NCBI GenBank assembly: GCA_019750135.1
Contig: JAIEOV010000009.1
Location: forward strand, 276,398 to 340,397
Length of the DNA: 64,000 nucleotides
Reading direction: 5' to 3'
Source of the DNA: Reyranella sp.
Lineage (GTDB): Bacteria > Pseudomonadota > Alphaproteobacteria > Reyranellales > Reyranellaceae
Shown here: one piece after another, positions 56,150 through 64,000 of the stretch
Layout of the letters: the number at the start of each line of letters is the position of its first letter
Position numbering within the stretch: the stretch's first letter is position 1
The notes under the pieces: model-generated
Database searches by the model: none
Told to the model about the DNA's origin: nothing
What the model saw: only the letters and a program-made list of their open reading frames with translations
Made by a program: the position numbers and the translations under genes

Positions 56150-57925
56150 TCAAGTGTCTGTAAACATTGGAACTTGGTTTTCGGGATCGACGCGACACGG
56201 GCGACCTTTCCGGCGGATCGCGTGGTTGCTCACGCCAAGCAGCTTGGCGGCTTCGCCCATCGTCAGCCACTCGCCGGTCTTCTCCGCCGAAGGGTAGGCA
56301 CGAATCCCATGCACCCTGCGCAGCGAACTGACACGATGCGCGGTCCAGGTTTTTCCCTGACCCGTCGGCATCCTCATCCGGTTCAACGACGCGGCGATGT
56401 CTTCGTCCGACCATCGGGTCGCTATGCTCCGCATGACGGCGAGGGCATCTTCGGGAGTGCGGCAGCCATGCTCGCCGGATTTTAGCTTGCGGACCCGAAG
56501 CTGCGAGTGCTGACCGCCCCGCCAATGGACCGTCAGCACGACCTCGCGTGCCGCCTCGTCGATGTCGGCGATGATGTCGGTGACCAGGGCGCGCAGGAGC
56601 CTTTGGCGGGCGCGCATGCTCACGCCCGCTGCATTCCACGCGGCTTCGAGGTCTTCTGCCAAACCGGCAAAGTTCGGCACAATGGCGGCCGGGTCCGGTG
56701 TCCGCACCGCCTGCAGCCGCGCCTCGCACGCCTCGACGCGCCGCAGCGCTGCTTCCCAGCTCTTCTCGAGCTGCGCGGCGATCAGGCGATTGTCGGGATC
56801 GCAGGCAGCGTAGCGTCGCTCCGCCAGCAAGGCTTCGTAGCGCGCCTGCTGAAGCTCGAGTTCCACGATGCGCTGCTGTTCGTCCCGGCTTTCCACGTGC
56901 AGTCTCTCGGCTTCCCGGGCCGCCTCGATCGCCATCGGTTCGACGGCGCGCAGAAGCTCCCGGGCAATGGCCGCGTCGACACGGGGTCCGCTGAAGGTCA
57001 GACACCGCGGCAGCCCCAACATCAGGTTGGGTCGGTCGCAGCGATAGACCGGCTGTCCCGGCGAGCGGCCCGAGTAGCTTACCACCAAGCGGCGGCCGCA
57101 ACGCCCACAGGACAGCAGCCCGGCCAGCAACGCCCGTCCGCCGCGCCGCCCAAGCTCCAGGGTGACGATCTCGCTTGCCCGCTCGCGGACACCGTGGGCG
57201 ATGTAGTCGCCGGCGATGTTGAGCATCTTGCCGTCGTCGGTGACGCCCCGCAGGAGGATGTGGGTGTGGGGATGGCCGGTGTTATGGTGATCGACCACGA
57301 TCCAGTCGAGCCGGGTGCCGAGGTCGGCTTCCATCTGCTTCATCAGATCGCAGGTAGTCTCCCGCAGGTCGGACAGTTCCACACCTTCTTCGGCCGAGAC
57401 GATGAAGCGAAACTGGTGGCGGTCCTCGCGGCCGCGGTCGAGGAAGGCGCGATCGTCCGCCACGTCACGGTCGGCCGAATAGATCTGGCCCTTCTCGCCG
57501 TCCCTGGTGACGCCGTCACGTTGGAGGTAGCGCAGGTGCGCGTCGACCGCCTTGGCCCTGGCGAACAGCCGACCGCGCCGAGCGCCGCGCTGCGGGTTGA
57601 GCTTCACGACGCGCGCCTTGACCGCGACCCGACGCGCCCGGGTGCGGTTGCCACTCCCGTCCCGGCTCCAGGGGCTGTGGTTCTTCAGCGTCACTGCCGC
57701 CGTCGCGCCACGGCCGCGCTCATTGAACCGGCCACCGCCCTTCGTCGCGGCCGCGCCCAGCCGATCGGGGGTGCCGCCGGCCCGCCGAAACGCCTGATGG
57801 ATCTCGCCCATGAAGCTGGTCGGACGGGCCCGGACCGCACGGACACGGCGGCCGCGCGGGCGCGCGATGCGACGGTCGTCAACCTTACCGGGCCGGATGC
57901 GGAAATCGTCGTCGTCGCGTGCCAT
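56150..57925 (-). CDS. Chimera: relaxase N-terminus fused in frame to the C-terminal half of a serine recombinase
   Basis: 591 residues from ATG 57925. Residues 1-259 are a DUF3363-type relaxase with an intact metal motif HHNTGHPHTHI (about 213-223) and IAGDYIAHGVRERASE. From about residue 260 the sequence is recombinase: zinc ribbon LLSCGRCGRRLVVSYSG, coiled coil (RDEQQRIVELELQQARYEAL) and C-terminal helix-turn-helix (MGEAAKLLGVSNHAIRRKGR). The recombinase catalytic domain and the rest of the relaxase are absent. The frame is open throughout, so a fusion protein could be made, but it may be a recombination by-product. Confidence 0.8.
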   Translation of the reverse strand: MARDDDDFRIRPGKVDDRRIARPRGRRVRAVRARPTSFMGEIHQAFRRAGGTPDRLGAAATKGGGRFNERGRGATAAVTLKNHSPWSRDGSGNRTRARRVAVKARVVKLNPQRGARRGRLFARAKAVDAHLRYLQRDGVTRDGEKGQIYSADRDVADDRAFLDRGREDRHQFRFIVSAEEGVELSDLRETTCDLMKQMEADLGTRLDWIVVDHHNTGHPHTHILLRGVTDDGKMLNIAGDYIAHGVRERASEIVTLELGRRGGRALLAGLLSCGRCGRRLVVSYSGRSPGQPVYRCDRPNLMLGLPRCLTFSGPRVDAAIARELLRAVEPMAIEAAREAERLHVESRDEQQRIVELELQQARYEALLAERRYAACDPDNRLIAAQLEKSWEAALRRVEACEARLQAVRTPDPAAIVPNFAGLAEDLEAAWNAAGVSMRARQRLLRALVTDIIADIDEAAREVVLTVHWRGGQHSQLRVRKLKSGEHGCRTPEDALAVMRSIATRWSDEDIAASLNRMRMPTGQGKTWTAHRVSSLRRVHGIRAYPSAEKTGEWLTMGEAAKLLGVSNHAIRRKGRPCRVDPENQVPMFTDT

Positions 57926-58578
57926 GAGACGACGATCGGAAGCCGTGAGAAGGCCTACAAGAGGCGAGCGGCGGTCGTCGTACCGTGGCGTAGAACGACG
58001 TGCGCCAGCGTAGGTTGACCGGTCCACACTTCGCGGCGACGGCGCTCGGCACCTTGTAAACAAAGGGAAAAGCGGCACAAGCGCCGCACCCGCTCCTCGG
58101 CGGGTCGTCACGAGCGGAGCGGCAAACAACGTGCAGACAGGCTTTCAGGCGCATGGCGCCGACAGCGGGGCAACCCGCTTTATCTTGCCGTCCTAATCAG
58201 GCCTGTTAAGTCAAGATGCTCGTTCGCTTTTCTCCGGTTTACCTTCCATCGTCACCCACCTTCCGCACTGTCTGAACAGCGCACGGAGTCCGTTTGTCGA
58301 CGCGCACTCAGCTTGTATTCTCCAGGCGGGGTCCATGCGTTCCTTCGCGATCAGCACAGGGCCGTCGCATGCTCTTCAACAGTCGTGAACAGAGGTCCAA
58401 GCAGTCATAGCGCTCTCATCCTCGATGGACGGCAGCCGGCAAGATAGCGTACATTCCCTGTTTCGCGGCCCGCCAGGGTACGCTCACTGCGCGCGCGGAT
58501 CTCGATCTTCATCTCCTCTCGTGCAGATCTTCGACAACTTCACTACAGAATGATCGCCCTCGATGTGGCACGGCCTTT
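57926..58578. other. 653-base gap with no supported gene
   Basis: Six-frame ORFs here are short and overlap the relaxase upstream region. A CCTAATCAGGCCTG string near 58190 resembles the GAGCCTGATTAGG near 59725 on the far side of the IS110 gene and may mark the IS110 ends. Nothing else recognised. Confidence 0.35.
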
Positions 58579-59623
58579 CTATGCCGGCGTCAACCTGAGC
58601 TTCTCGACAACCTTGGCCCCGAAGCCTATCTGGAACTCCGTACCGTCAATCCACATGCGATGCAGGATACCTGACAGCTTGCGGGCGACGGCCACGATCG
58701 CGCAAAGCATGCTCGTCCGCTTGGCCACGCGTAATCCCCAGGCACGCAAGGCCGAGTAGCGCTTTACCCGCAACAGCAAGCTCGCTGCCGCCTCACAAAG
58801 AGCTTCGCGGACAGCGCCGTCGCCTTGCTTGGTGATGTGTCCGTCGAAGTCGACGGATGTTCCGGATTGATGGCGTCTGGGCGTCAGGCCGAAGTGCGCT
58901 CCGACTGTTCGCGACCGGGCGAAGCGCAGCGGATCATCGACGCCAACCTTGAACGACAGCGCTGCAACCGGACCGACGCCCGGCACGGTCATAAACCGCC
59001 GGCAAACGGCATCATGCTGCACCACCCGCAAGAGAATCTTGTGCAATCGATTGAAGCCCTCCGAGACCGCACGGCGCACATCGAGCATGGTCTCGATCAT
59101 TGCCAAGAAGACGAGGTCGGTACGCTCGATCAGCTGCGCACCCGCGCTTCGAAGCTCCCTCGGCTGACCGAGCCGACCTGAGACCACCCTGGATATGGTT
59201 CTCCATGTCGATGAGCTTGCGCTTCAAGAGCTTGCGGTGGACAGAAGCGTGCGCAGTCGCTGCGTCTCGATGTTCTTCACGTGTACTGCCCGGAACCAGC
59301 CCAACCGCATCATCTGGGCAATGCCGCGGGGCATCTTTGCGGTCGGTCCTGTTGCGCATGGCCGGCAGCGAGACATGCATGTGTTATGCTTCCACGACGA
59401 TCATCGGAAGACCACCCGGATGCAACTCGCGATAGAGCCAAAGCCCAATCGACGACGCTTCCAAGCCTATCCGCTGCACGCCCTCTGCGAAGCTCGCCAG
59501 GGCCGACCGAATCGCATCCGGATCGGTCGGAACCTTCGCCTCGCGGACGTTCTTGCCTTTTCGGTCCACGATGCAAACGCTGGTCTCCTCGAGGCCAACG
59601 TCCAGTCCAACATACACTTCCAT
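58579..59623 (-). mobile_element. IS110-family transposase, degenerate
   Basis: The N-terminal DEDD domain opens MEVYVGLDVGLEETSVCIVD (59384-59623). An in-frame TAA follows at 59381, then a frameshift inside RTDRKDA near 59336 and further shifts before the C-terminal transposase-20 domain (MTVPGVGPVAALSFKVGVDD, FGLTPRRHQSGTSVDF; 58579-59187). The full IS110 transposase length is present but cannot be translated as one protein. Confidence 0.85.
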
Positions 59624-59984
59624 GGCAGACTCCCTTCCATGGCAACGATCGTCTGCGATCGTTGCATCAGGCTCCCAAGTGCCGCCACCGCGATTGCTTC
59701 CAACGGTCGCCTAGTCGAGCCTGATTAGGGGAGCCGTTGTAAATCAGTGGGCGTAGGCGTCTGGGTCGCGCATGACCTTCGGCGAGTGCATCGTCCCTCC
59801 GAATCGGTTCCTTCGTTCACGGGTTCTCCGCTGGCAAGGAAACATCTTGAAAATGCGGCACGTCGAGAATGGTGGGCTGTGCACATCGAGGCATGACAAC
59901 ACAGCGGCCTTTCGCAGCGCCGCTACTGCCGGACGCGCCGCCTCATGGACACGACGTTTACACGTTGGCTGCGTGCGATCGGAG
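59624..59984. other. Gap between the IS110 and IS66 relics
   Basis: About 360 bases with only short, low-quality frames. The first 100 bases probably hold the IS110 end. No gene supported. Confidence 0.3.
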
Positions 59985-60230
59985 ATGCGGAAGTGGCCAA
60001 GATTCGCGCGCAGCACGCCAGAATCCTTGCCGAAACCGAGCAAGACGAGCGGAGCGGCTGGCGGCGCGACGAAGCGAGTCCAAGCCGATCATCGACGGGC
60101 TGATGAGCTGGCTTTAGACGCAGCTGCCGCAACTTCCGGGTCGTGGCAGGCTCGCCGAGGGCTATGCGCTATGCCCTTTCGAAATGGAACGGCCTGACGC
60201 GCTTCCTGAACGCTGCCGTTGAGCGTGTGC
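59985..60230 (+). mobile_element. Second IS66-family TnpC relic
   Basis: Pieces in several frames: IGDAEVAKIRAQHARILAET, then ESKPIIDGLMSWL with an in-frame stop, TQLPQLPGRGRLAEG and, shifted, RYALSKWNGLTRFLN-type sequence. These match the IS66 TnpC segment before the last catalytic block. It is a different remnant from the one at 55770 because the same region of the protein is represented by diverged sequence. Confidence 0.55.
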
Positions 60231-60298
60231 TTGGTATATCATCGGTTTGGAAATGCGTTGTCCGGCTAAAGTGTCCGGTCCGTTCAGGTCAAGCGCCA

Positions 60299-60931
60299 TC
60301 AGCTTTGTAATCGAATCGCCCGATTCGCGAGGACCCATGTTCGCGGAATGATGTAGAGCCCGATGGCTGCCCCGACAATGGGGTCGACCAGCGACCAACC
60401 CGTCAACACAATTATGATTGCAGTGACGACTACCTCCAGCGAGCCCGGCATGTCATGTAGGATGCTGACCCAAGGCCTTTTGCCGTGAGGACGAGGCGAC
60501 GACTCTGCGGCCAGAAGCTTCATGTTGCCCAAGTTAACGATCAGGCTGCCCATCGCGATGATCAGCATAAGACCCCCCCGAACTTCCGGCAGGCTCAGCG
60601 AGCGCTGGTAAGCCTCGTAGAGAATGCAAACCACCAACAACAGAAAAAATGCGCAACCTGTCAGAACGATAGCAACTCCTGCATTGCCATAGCCGTGAGC
60701 TTTCACGGGCATAGCGCGGCGTTCCGCGTTTTGGTTGGCGATCATCACTAGTGCTAATCCAGACGCAGAGATCAGCATGTGCGCTGCGTCTGCGAGAAGC
60801 GCAAGACTCGCCGCGTGCAGTCCACCTATAACTTCAATGGCCGCGAAGGCCACAGTGACAGAAAGGGCTACTACAAGCCTGCCCCGATGCCCGGCGGCAG
60901 CCCCCCCGGTGGCCGGATCTTTATCGCTCAT
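60299..60931 (-). CDS. Cation diffusion facilitator-like protein, C-terminally short
   Basis: About 210 residues from ATG 60931 with six membrane helices but without the cytoplasmic C-terminal domain of usual CDF exporters (about 300 residues). The helix-2 metal motif, normally HxxxD, reads HMLIS; the helix-5 motif, normally HxxxD, reads SILHD. Two of the four zinc ligands thus appear to be Ser. It could be decayed or specialised. Divergent from the P-type ATPase gene. Confidence 0.75.
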   Translation of the reverse strand: MSDKDPATGGAAAGHRGRLVVALSVTVAFAAIEVIGGLHAASLALLADAAHMLISASGLALVMIANQNAERRAMPVKAHGYGNAGVAIVLTGCAFFLLLVVCILYEAYQRSLSLPEVRGGLMLIIAMGSLIVNLGNMKLLAAESSPRPHGKRPWVSILHDMPGSLEVVVTAIIIVLTGWSLVDPIVGAAIGLYIIPRTWVLANRAIRLQS

Positions 60932-61271
60932 GCCGCGGCTTCCCTGGCCAGACTGTCGGTCTCGCCCCAACCGAAGCGATCATCCAAAAGGACGTCGAAT
61001 GCATGATCTGAGCGTGCGGTCGTGTTCATCTTTACTCCCGCCTATGCATAGTGAGGTCCCAGATTGTAACTCTGCTCCTTCGTGTAGGTCAGGCTAAAGT
61101 GCCGAATCGAAATCGGTCGTTTTGGCACACACTGCCTAAGGGCGCGGCCGCCCACGGCCTGTGCCAGATCATGGTACGATGGCGGCTTATCGGAGGACGA
61201 GAGCCGGCGAACAAAGAAACCGAATGGACCGCCTCGACCGCGGGAAGCTTCCTCTTGCAGTGGGGTTCGAT
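60932..61271. other. Divergent promoter region of the metal-efflux pair
   Basis: 340 bases between the CDF-like and ATPase genes. An imperfect inverted repeat GTGCCGAA / TTTGGCAC spans 61099-61128 and may be an operator. No gene recognised; the track ORFs here are shadows. Confidence 0.35.
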
Positions 61272-63758
61272 ATGGCTCGAAACTTGAACGTGACTGGCAA
61301 GCTGCGCTTGGACATCCCGATCCTGCTTCCGGAGGTAAATGACGCCGCCGATGCTTGCGTGAAGCGGCTGATATCGGAGATGCGCGGTCGCGAGGGGATC
61401 GAAGAGGTCCACGTCGCCACTCGTGATGGCGAGCCTGCTCAGCTCTGCGTTCACTATGATGCTGCCGTTCTGCCGCTGCCGCGCATCCGCGAATTGGTTA
61501 CCGCAGCTGGCGCAAGGATCGCCGAGCGTTATGGTCACGCAGTGTGGCAGCTCGACATCCAGCACGAGAGGCGTGCGCGCACTATCGCCGAACAATTGCG
61601 CGCGCTGCCGGGGGTCCTGGAGGCGGAAGCCAGTGCCGCTGGAGCTGTGCGCATCGAATTCGATCGATCCATCACCTCGGAAGCGTCGCTCGCGCGCGAA
61701 CTGGCCAAGATGCGCACCGGACGTTCCGCGAAAGCACGTGCGGGCGCCGATGACCATGCCGGGCACGACCATCGGGCGGAGAGGCACGGATCGGGAGAAG
61801 CAGAGCACGACCATGAAAGCGGAATTCTTGGACCGAACACCGAGCTGATCTTCGCCCTGACTTGCGGCGGGCTGCTTGGCGGCGGCTTCTTGATGGAAAA
61901 GCTCTTGTCGGTTCCGGCTTGGCTGCCATTCGCCTGCTTTCTCGGCGCCTATTTCTTTGGCGGGTTCTTCACGCTGCGCGAGGCGATCGACAATCTGCGC
62001 CTGAAGCGGTTCGAAATCGACACTCTGATGCTGGTTGCTGCGGCCGGTGCGGCCGCGCTCGGCGCATGGGCGGAAGGCGCGCTCCTGCTCTTCCTTTTCA
62101 GCCTCGGCCATGCCCTCGAGCACTACGCCATGGGTCGCGCGAAGCGCGCGATCGAGGCGCTGGCGGAACTCGCGCCCCGGACAGCCCTCGTCAGGCGCGG
62201 TGGCGACCTGCGGGAGGTGCCCGTCGAGGAGCTAGTCCTGGGCGACATCGTCGTCGTCAAGCCGGATGCGCGTCTTCCGGCGGACGGCTTCGTGGTGACG
62301 GGCGAGAGCAGTGTCAACCAAGCACCCGTGACGGGCGAGAGCATCCCCGCCGATAAGCAGGCCGTCGCCGATGCGGTGGCAGCCCGGGCGGACCCCGACA
62401 AGCTCGATTCGGCCCACCGCGTCTTTGCCGGCACCATCAACGGCAGCGGCGCCATCGAGATCGAGGTCACCCGCAAGTCCACCGACAGCGCGCTGGCCAA
62501 GGTGGTCCGGATGGTCAGCGAGGCGGAGACGCAGAAGTCGCCGACCCAGCGCTTCACCGAGAAATTCGAGCGCCTCTTCGTGCCGGGCGTGCTGGCGCTG
62601 GCAGGGCTGTTGCTCTTCGCCTGGGTAGTGATCGACGAGCCTTTCCGTGACAGCTTCTATCGCGCCATGGCCGTCCTGGTCGCCGCCAGTCCCTGCGCGC
62701 TCGCCATCGCGACCCCGAGCGCCGTGCTGTCGGCCGTAGCGCGCGCCGCGCGCGGCGGTGTCCTGGTCAAGGGCGGCGGGCCGCTCGAGAACCTTGGTTC
62801 GCTTTCGGCGATCGCCTTCGACAAGACTGGCACCCTGACGGTAGGCAAGCCGCGCATAACCGATGTCGTGCCTGCCCCCGGTGTCGCGGAGAAGGACCTG
62901 CTACGGGTGGCGGTCGCCGTCGAGAGCCTGAGCGATCATCCGTTGGCCCGTGCCATCGCGCGCGATGGCCGCGACCGCCTCGGCAAAGATGTGGTCCCTC
63001 GAGCCACCGATCTCGAGAGCCTGACCGGGCGCGGGGTCGCCGCCAACGTCGACGGCGACAGGGTGTTGATTGGCAAGGCTGAGATGTTCGGCACCCAGGG
63101 CATCGCGCCACTCTCCACTCCCATGCAGGATGCCATCACGTCGCTTCGCGAGGGCGGCCGCACGACCATGATCGTGCGGCAGGGCAACCGCGATCTCGGC
63201 GCCATCGGGTTGATGGACACGCCGCGCGCAGCCGCGAAGGCGGCGCTGGCGCGGCTGCGCGCGCTTGGCATCCGACGGATGATCATGATCTCGGGCGACC
63301 ATCAGAAAGTCGCCGAGGCGATCGCGCATCAGGTCGGCCTCGACGAAGCTTGGGGCGACCTGATGCCCGAGGACAAGGTCGAGGCAATCAAAAAGCTGCG
63401 CGCCGAGGGCGAGGTCGCGATGGTCGGCGACGGCGTCAACGACGCCCCGGCGATGGCCAATGCCACGGTGGGCATCGTCATGGGCGCTGCCGGATCCGAC
63501 GTGGCGATGGAGACCGCCGACGTCGCCCTGATGGCCGACGATCTCGCCAACCTGCCGTTCGCCGTCGGATTGAGCCGCACCACGCGTTCGGTGATCCTCC
63601 AGAACGTCGTCGTCAGCCTGGGCGTGGTGGCGCTCCTGGTGCCGGCGACCATCCTTGGTCTCGGCATTGGCCCGGCGGTCGCGGTCCATGAGGGGTCGAC
63701 ACTGCTCGTCGTCTTCAATGCCCTGAGGCTCCTCGCTTATCGCAACAATAGCGGCTGA
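61272..63758 (+). CDS. P1B-4-type heavy-metal P-type ATPase (Fe2+/Co2+/Zn2+ exporter candidate)
   Basis: About 828 residues from ATG 61272 (GGGG upstream; the track start is 37 codons earlier). A ferredoxin-like N-terminal region is followed by a His-rich stretch (DDHAGHDHRAERHGSGEAEH, about 155-175). The ATPase core has phosphorylation motif DKTGTLT, actuator TGES and hinge MVGDGVNDAPAM. The membrane metal site reads SPC (AASPCALAIATPSA) and the last helix pair HEGST, the combination that marks P1B-4 pumps rather than CPC copper or zinc types. Expected to export Fe2+, Co2+ or similar. Confidence 0.88.
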   Translation: MARNLNVTGKLRLDIPILLPEVNDAADACVKRLISEMRGREGIEEVHVATRDGEPAQLCVHYDAAVLPLPRIRELVTAAGARIAERYGHAVWQLDIQHERRARTIAEQLRALPGVLEAEASAAGAVRIEFDRSITSEASLARELAKMRTGRSAKARAGADDHAGHDHRAERHGSGEAEHDHESGILGPNTELIFALTCGGLLGGGFLMEKLLSVPAWLPFACFLGAYFFGGFFTLREAIDNLRLKRFEIDTLMLVAAAGAAALGAWAEGALLLFLFSLGHALEHYAMGRAKRAIEALAELAPRTALVRRGGDLREVPVEELVLGDIVVVKPDARLPADGFVVTGESSVNQAPVTGESIPADKQAVADAVAARADPDKLDSAHRVFAGTINGSGAIEIEVTRKSTDSALAKVVRMVSEAETQKSPTQRFTEKFERLFVPGVLALAGLLLFAWVVIDEPFRDSFYRAMAVLVAASPCALAIATPSAVLSAVARAARGGVLVKGGGPLENLGSLSAIAFDKTGTLTVGKPRITDVVPAPGVAEKDLLRVAVAVESLSDHPLARAIARDGRDRLGKDVVPRATDLESLTGRGVAANVDGDRVLIGKAEMFGTQGIAPLSTPMQDAITSLREGGRTTMIVRQGNRDLGAIGLMDTPRAAAKAALARLRALGIRRMIMISGDHQKVAEAIAHQVGLDEAWGDLMPEDKVEAIKKLRAEGEVAMVGDGVNDAPAMANATVGIVMGAAGSDVAMETADVALMADDLANLPFAVGLSRTTRSVILQNVVVSLGVVALLVPATILGLGIGPAVAVHEGSTLLVVFNALRLLAYRNNSG

Positions 63759-64000
63759 TGTCCGCGCCGTCAGACCCGGGCAGTGCTGCAACTAATCTTG
63801 GAGAAGATAGAGCATGGACGGGATCCAGAAGGGGACGACCGCCGCGCGTAGAGGCCCGGAGGACCCAGATATCCTGTAGAATTGTCGCAGCAAGACTACT
63901 TTAGGGATGAGAACCTTGAACCTCTAGCCCGGATATCTCACAGGTAAGAGGTGCATCGGAGTCCTGCCTCTGAGAAAGTTGTTTTGCGAGAACGACTTTC
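63759..64000. other. Window end, no clear gene
   Basis: After the ATPase stop a 21-codon frame (63814-63879, ATG behind GGAGAAG) is present, too short to judge. The last 100 bases show no coding signal; they could belong to an insertion-sequence end or to a gene starting beyond the window. Confidence 0.3.

Noticed and set aside
58018-58578. Possible RNA gene or regulatory RNA in the 560-base gap
   Set aside because: No stable hairpin-terminator pair or conserved pattern recognised.
61099-61128. Inverted repeat GTGCCGAA / TTTGGCAC as a transposon end
   Set aside because: Only one copy seen and no transposase frame beside it; kept as a possible operator within the gap entry.
63930-64000. CCCGGATATCTCAC string as the end of an insertion sequence
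   Set aside because: Resemblance to known IS ends is from memory only and no transposase is inside the window.

Overview
The window looks like a high-GC alphaproteobacterial chromosome segment (Rhizobiales/Rhodospirillales type; no single marker fixes the genus). The signs are GC-ending codon use, an fdsGBA formate dehydrogenase under a LysR regulator, an oxc/frc oxalate pathway, two Bug/TctC binding proteins, a membrane urate oxidase (PuuD), and an RlxS/DUF3363-type relaxase typical of alphaproteobacterial mobile elements. It divides into a core-like half (1-32,000) and a mobile-island half (32,000-64,000) that starts exactly at a tRNA-Arg gene.

1-17,250: C1 and oxalate metabolism. fdsA (cut by the window edge), fdsB and fdsG lie behind a LysR gene. 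A tripartite tricarboxylate transporter (tctC-tctB-tctA) and an ABC exporter follow. Then comes a GntR-headed array: oxalyl-CoA decarboxylase, formyl-CoA:oxalate CoA-transferase with an odd lysine-rich leader, a stand-alone 10-formyl-THF hydrolase-type protein, formate-THF ligase and an acyl-CoA dehydrogenase. Together they turn oxalate into CO2 and formate, and the formate can go to NADH (Fds) or to 10-formyl-THF (Fhs). Two copies of a dispersed palindromic repeat sit in the intergenic gaps.

17,400-32,000: mixed core genes. These include malate synthase, PuuD, a possible membrane-anchored nuclease toxin with an overlapping partner gene, two crotonase paralogues, a quinone-oxidoreductase-like protein, a PhyH/MaoC/LysE set, several small secreted or lipid-anchored proteins, RidA, an SDR, an orphan TctC protein and an anchored SGNH protein, ending at tRNA-Arg(CCG).

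32,000-43,000: left part of the island. A serine recombinase reads into the antisense strand of the tRNA. It is followed by an AbiE-type toxin-antitoxin pair whose toxin carries WYL and zinc-finger domains, a decayed relaxase, a frameshifted second recombinase, IS3 relics, and orphan ArsR and MerR regulators.

43,500-55,600: a complete vibrioferrin-type (NIS) siderophore locus. It has pvsABCDE-like genes, a citrate-synthase-like aldolase, a PepSY membrane reductase candidate and a TonB receptor. Similar Fur-like palindromes sit upstream of three of its transcripts.

55,600-64,000: a graveyard of MerR, IS66 and IS110 pieces, a relaxase/recombinase chimera, then a divergent metal-efflux pair (a truncated CDF protein and a P1B-4-type ATPase). 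No CRISPR array or rRNA gene was seen.
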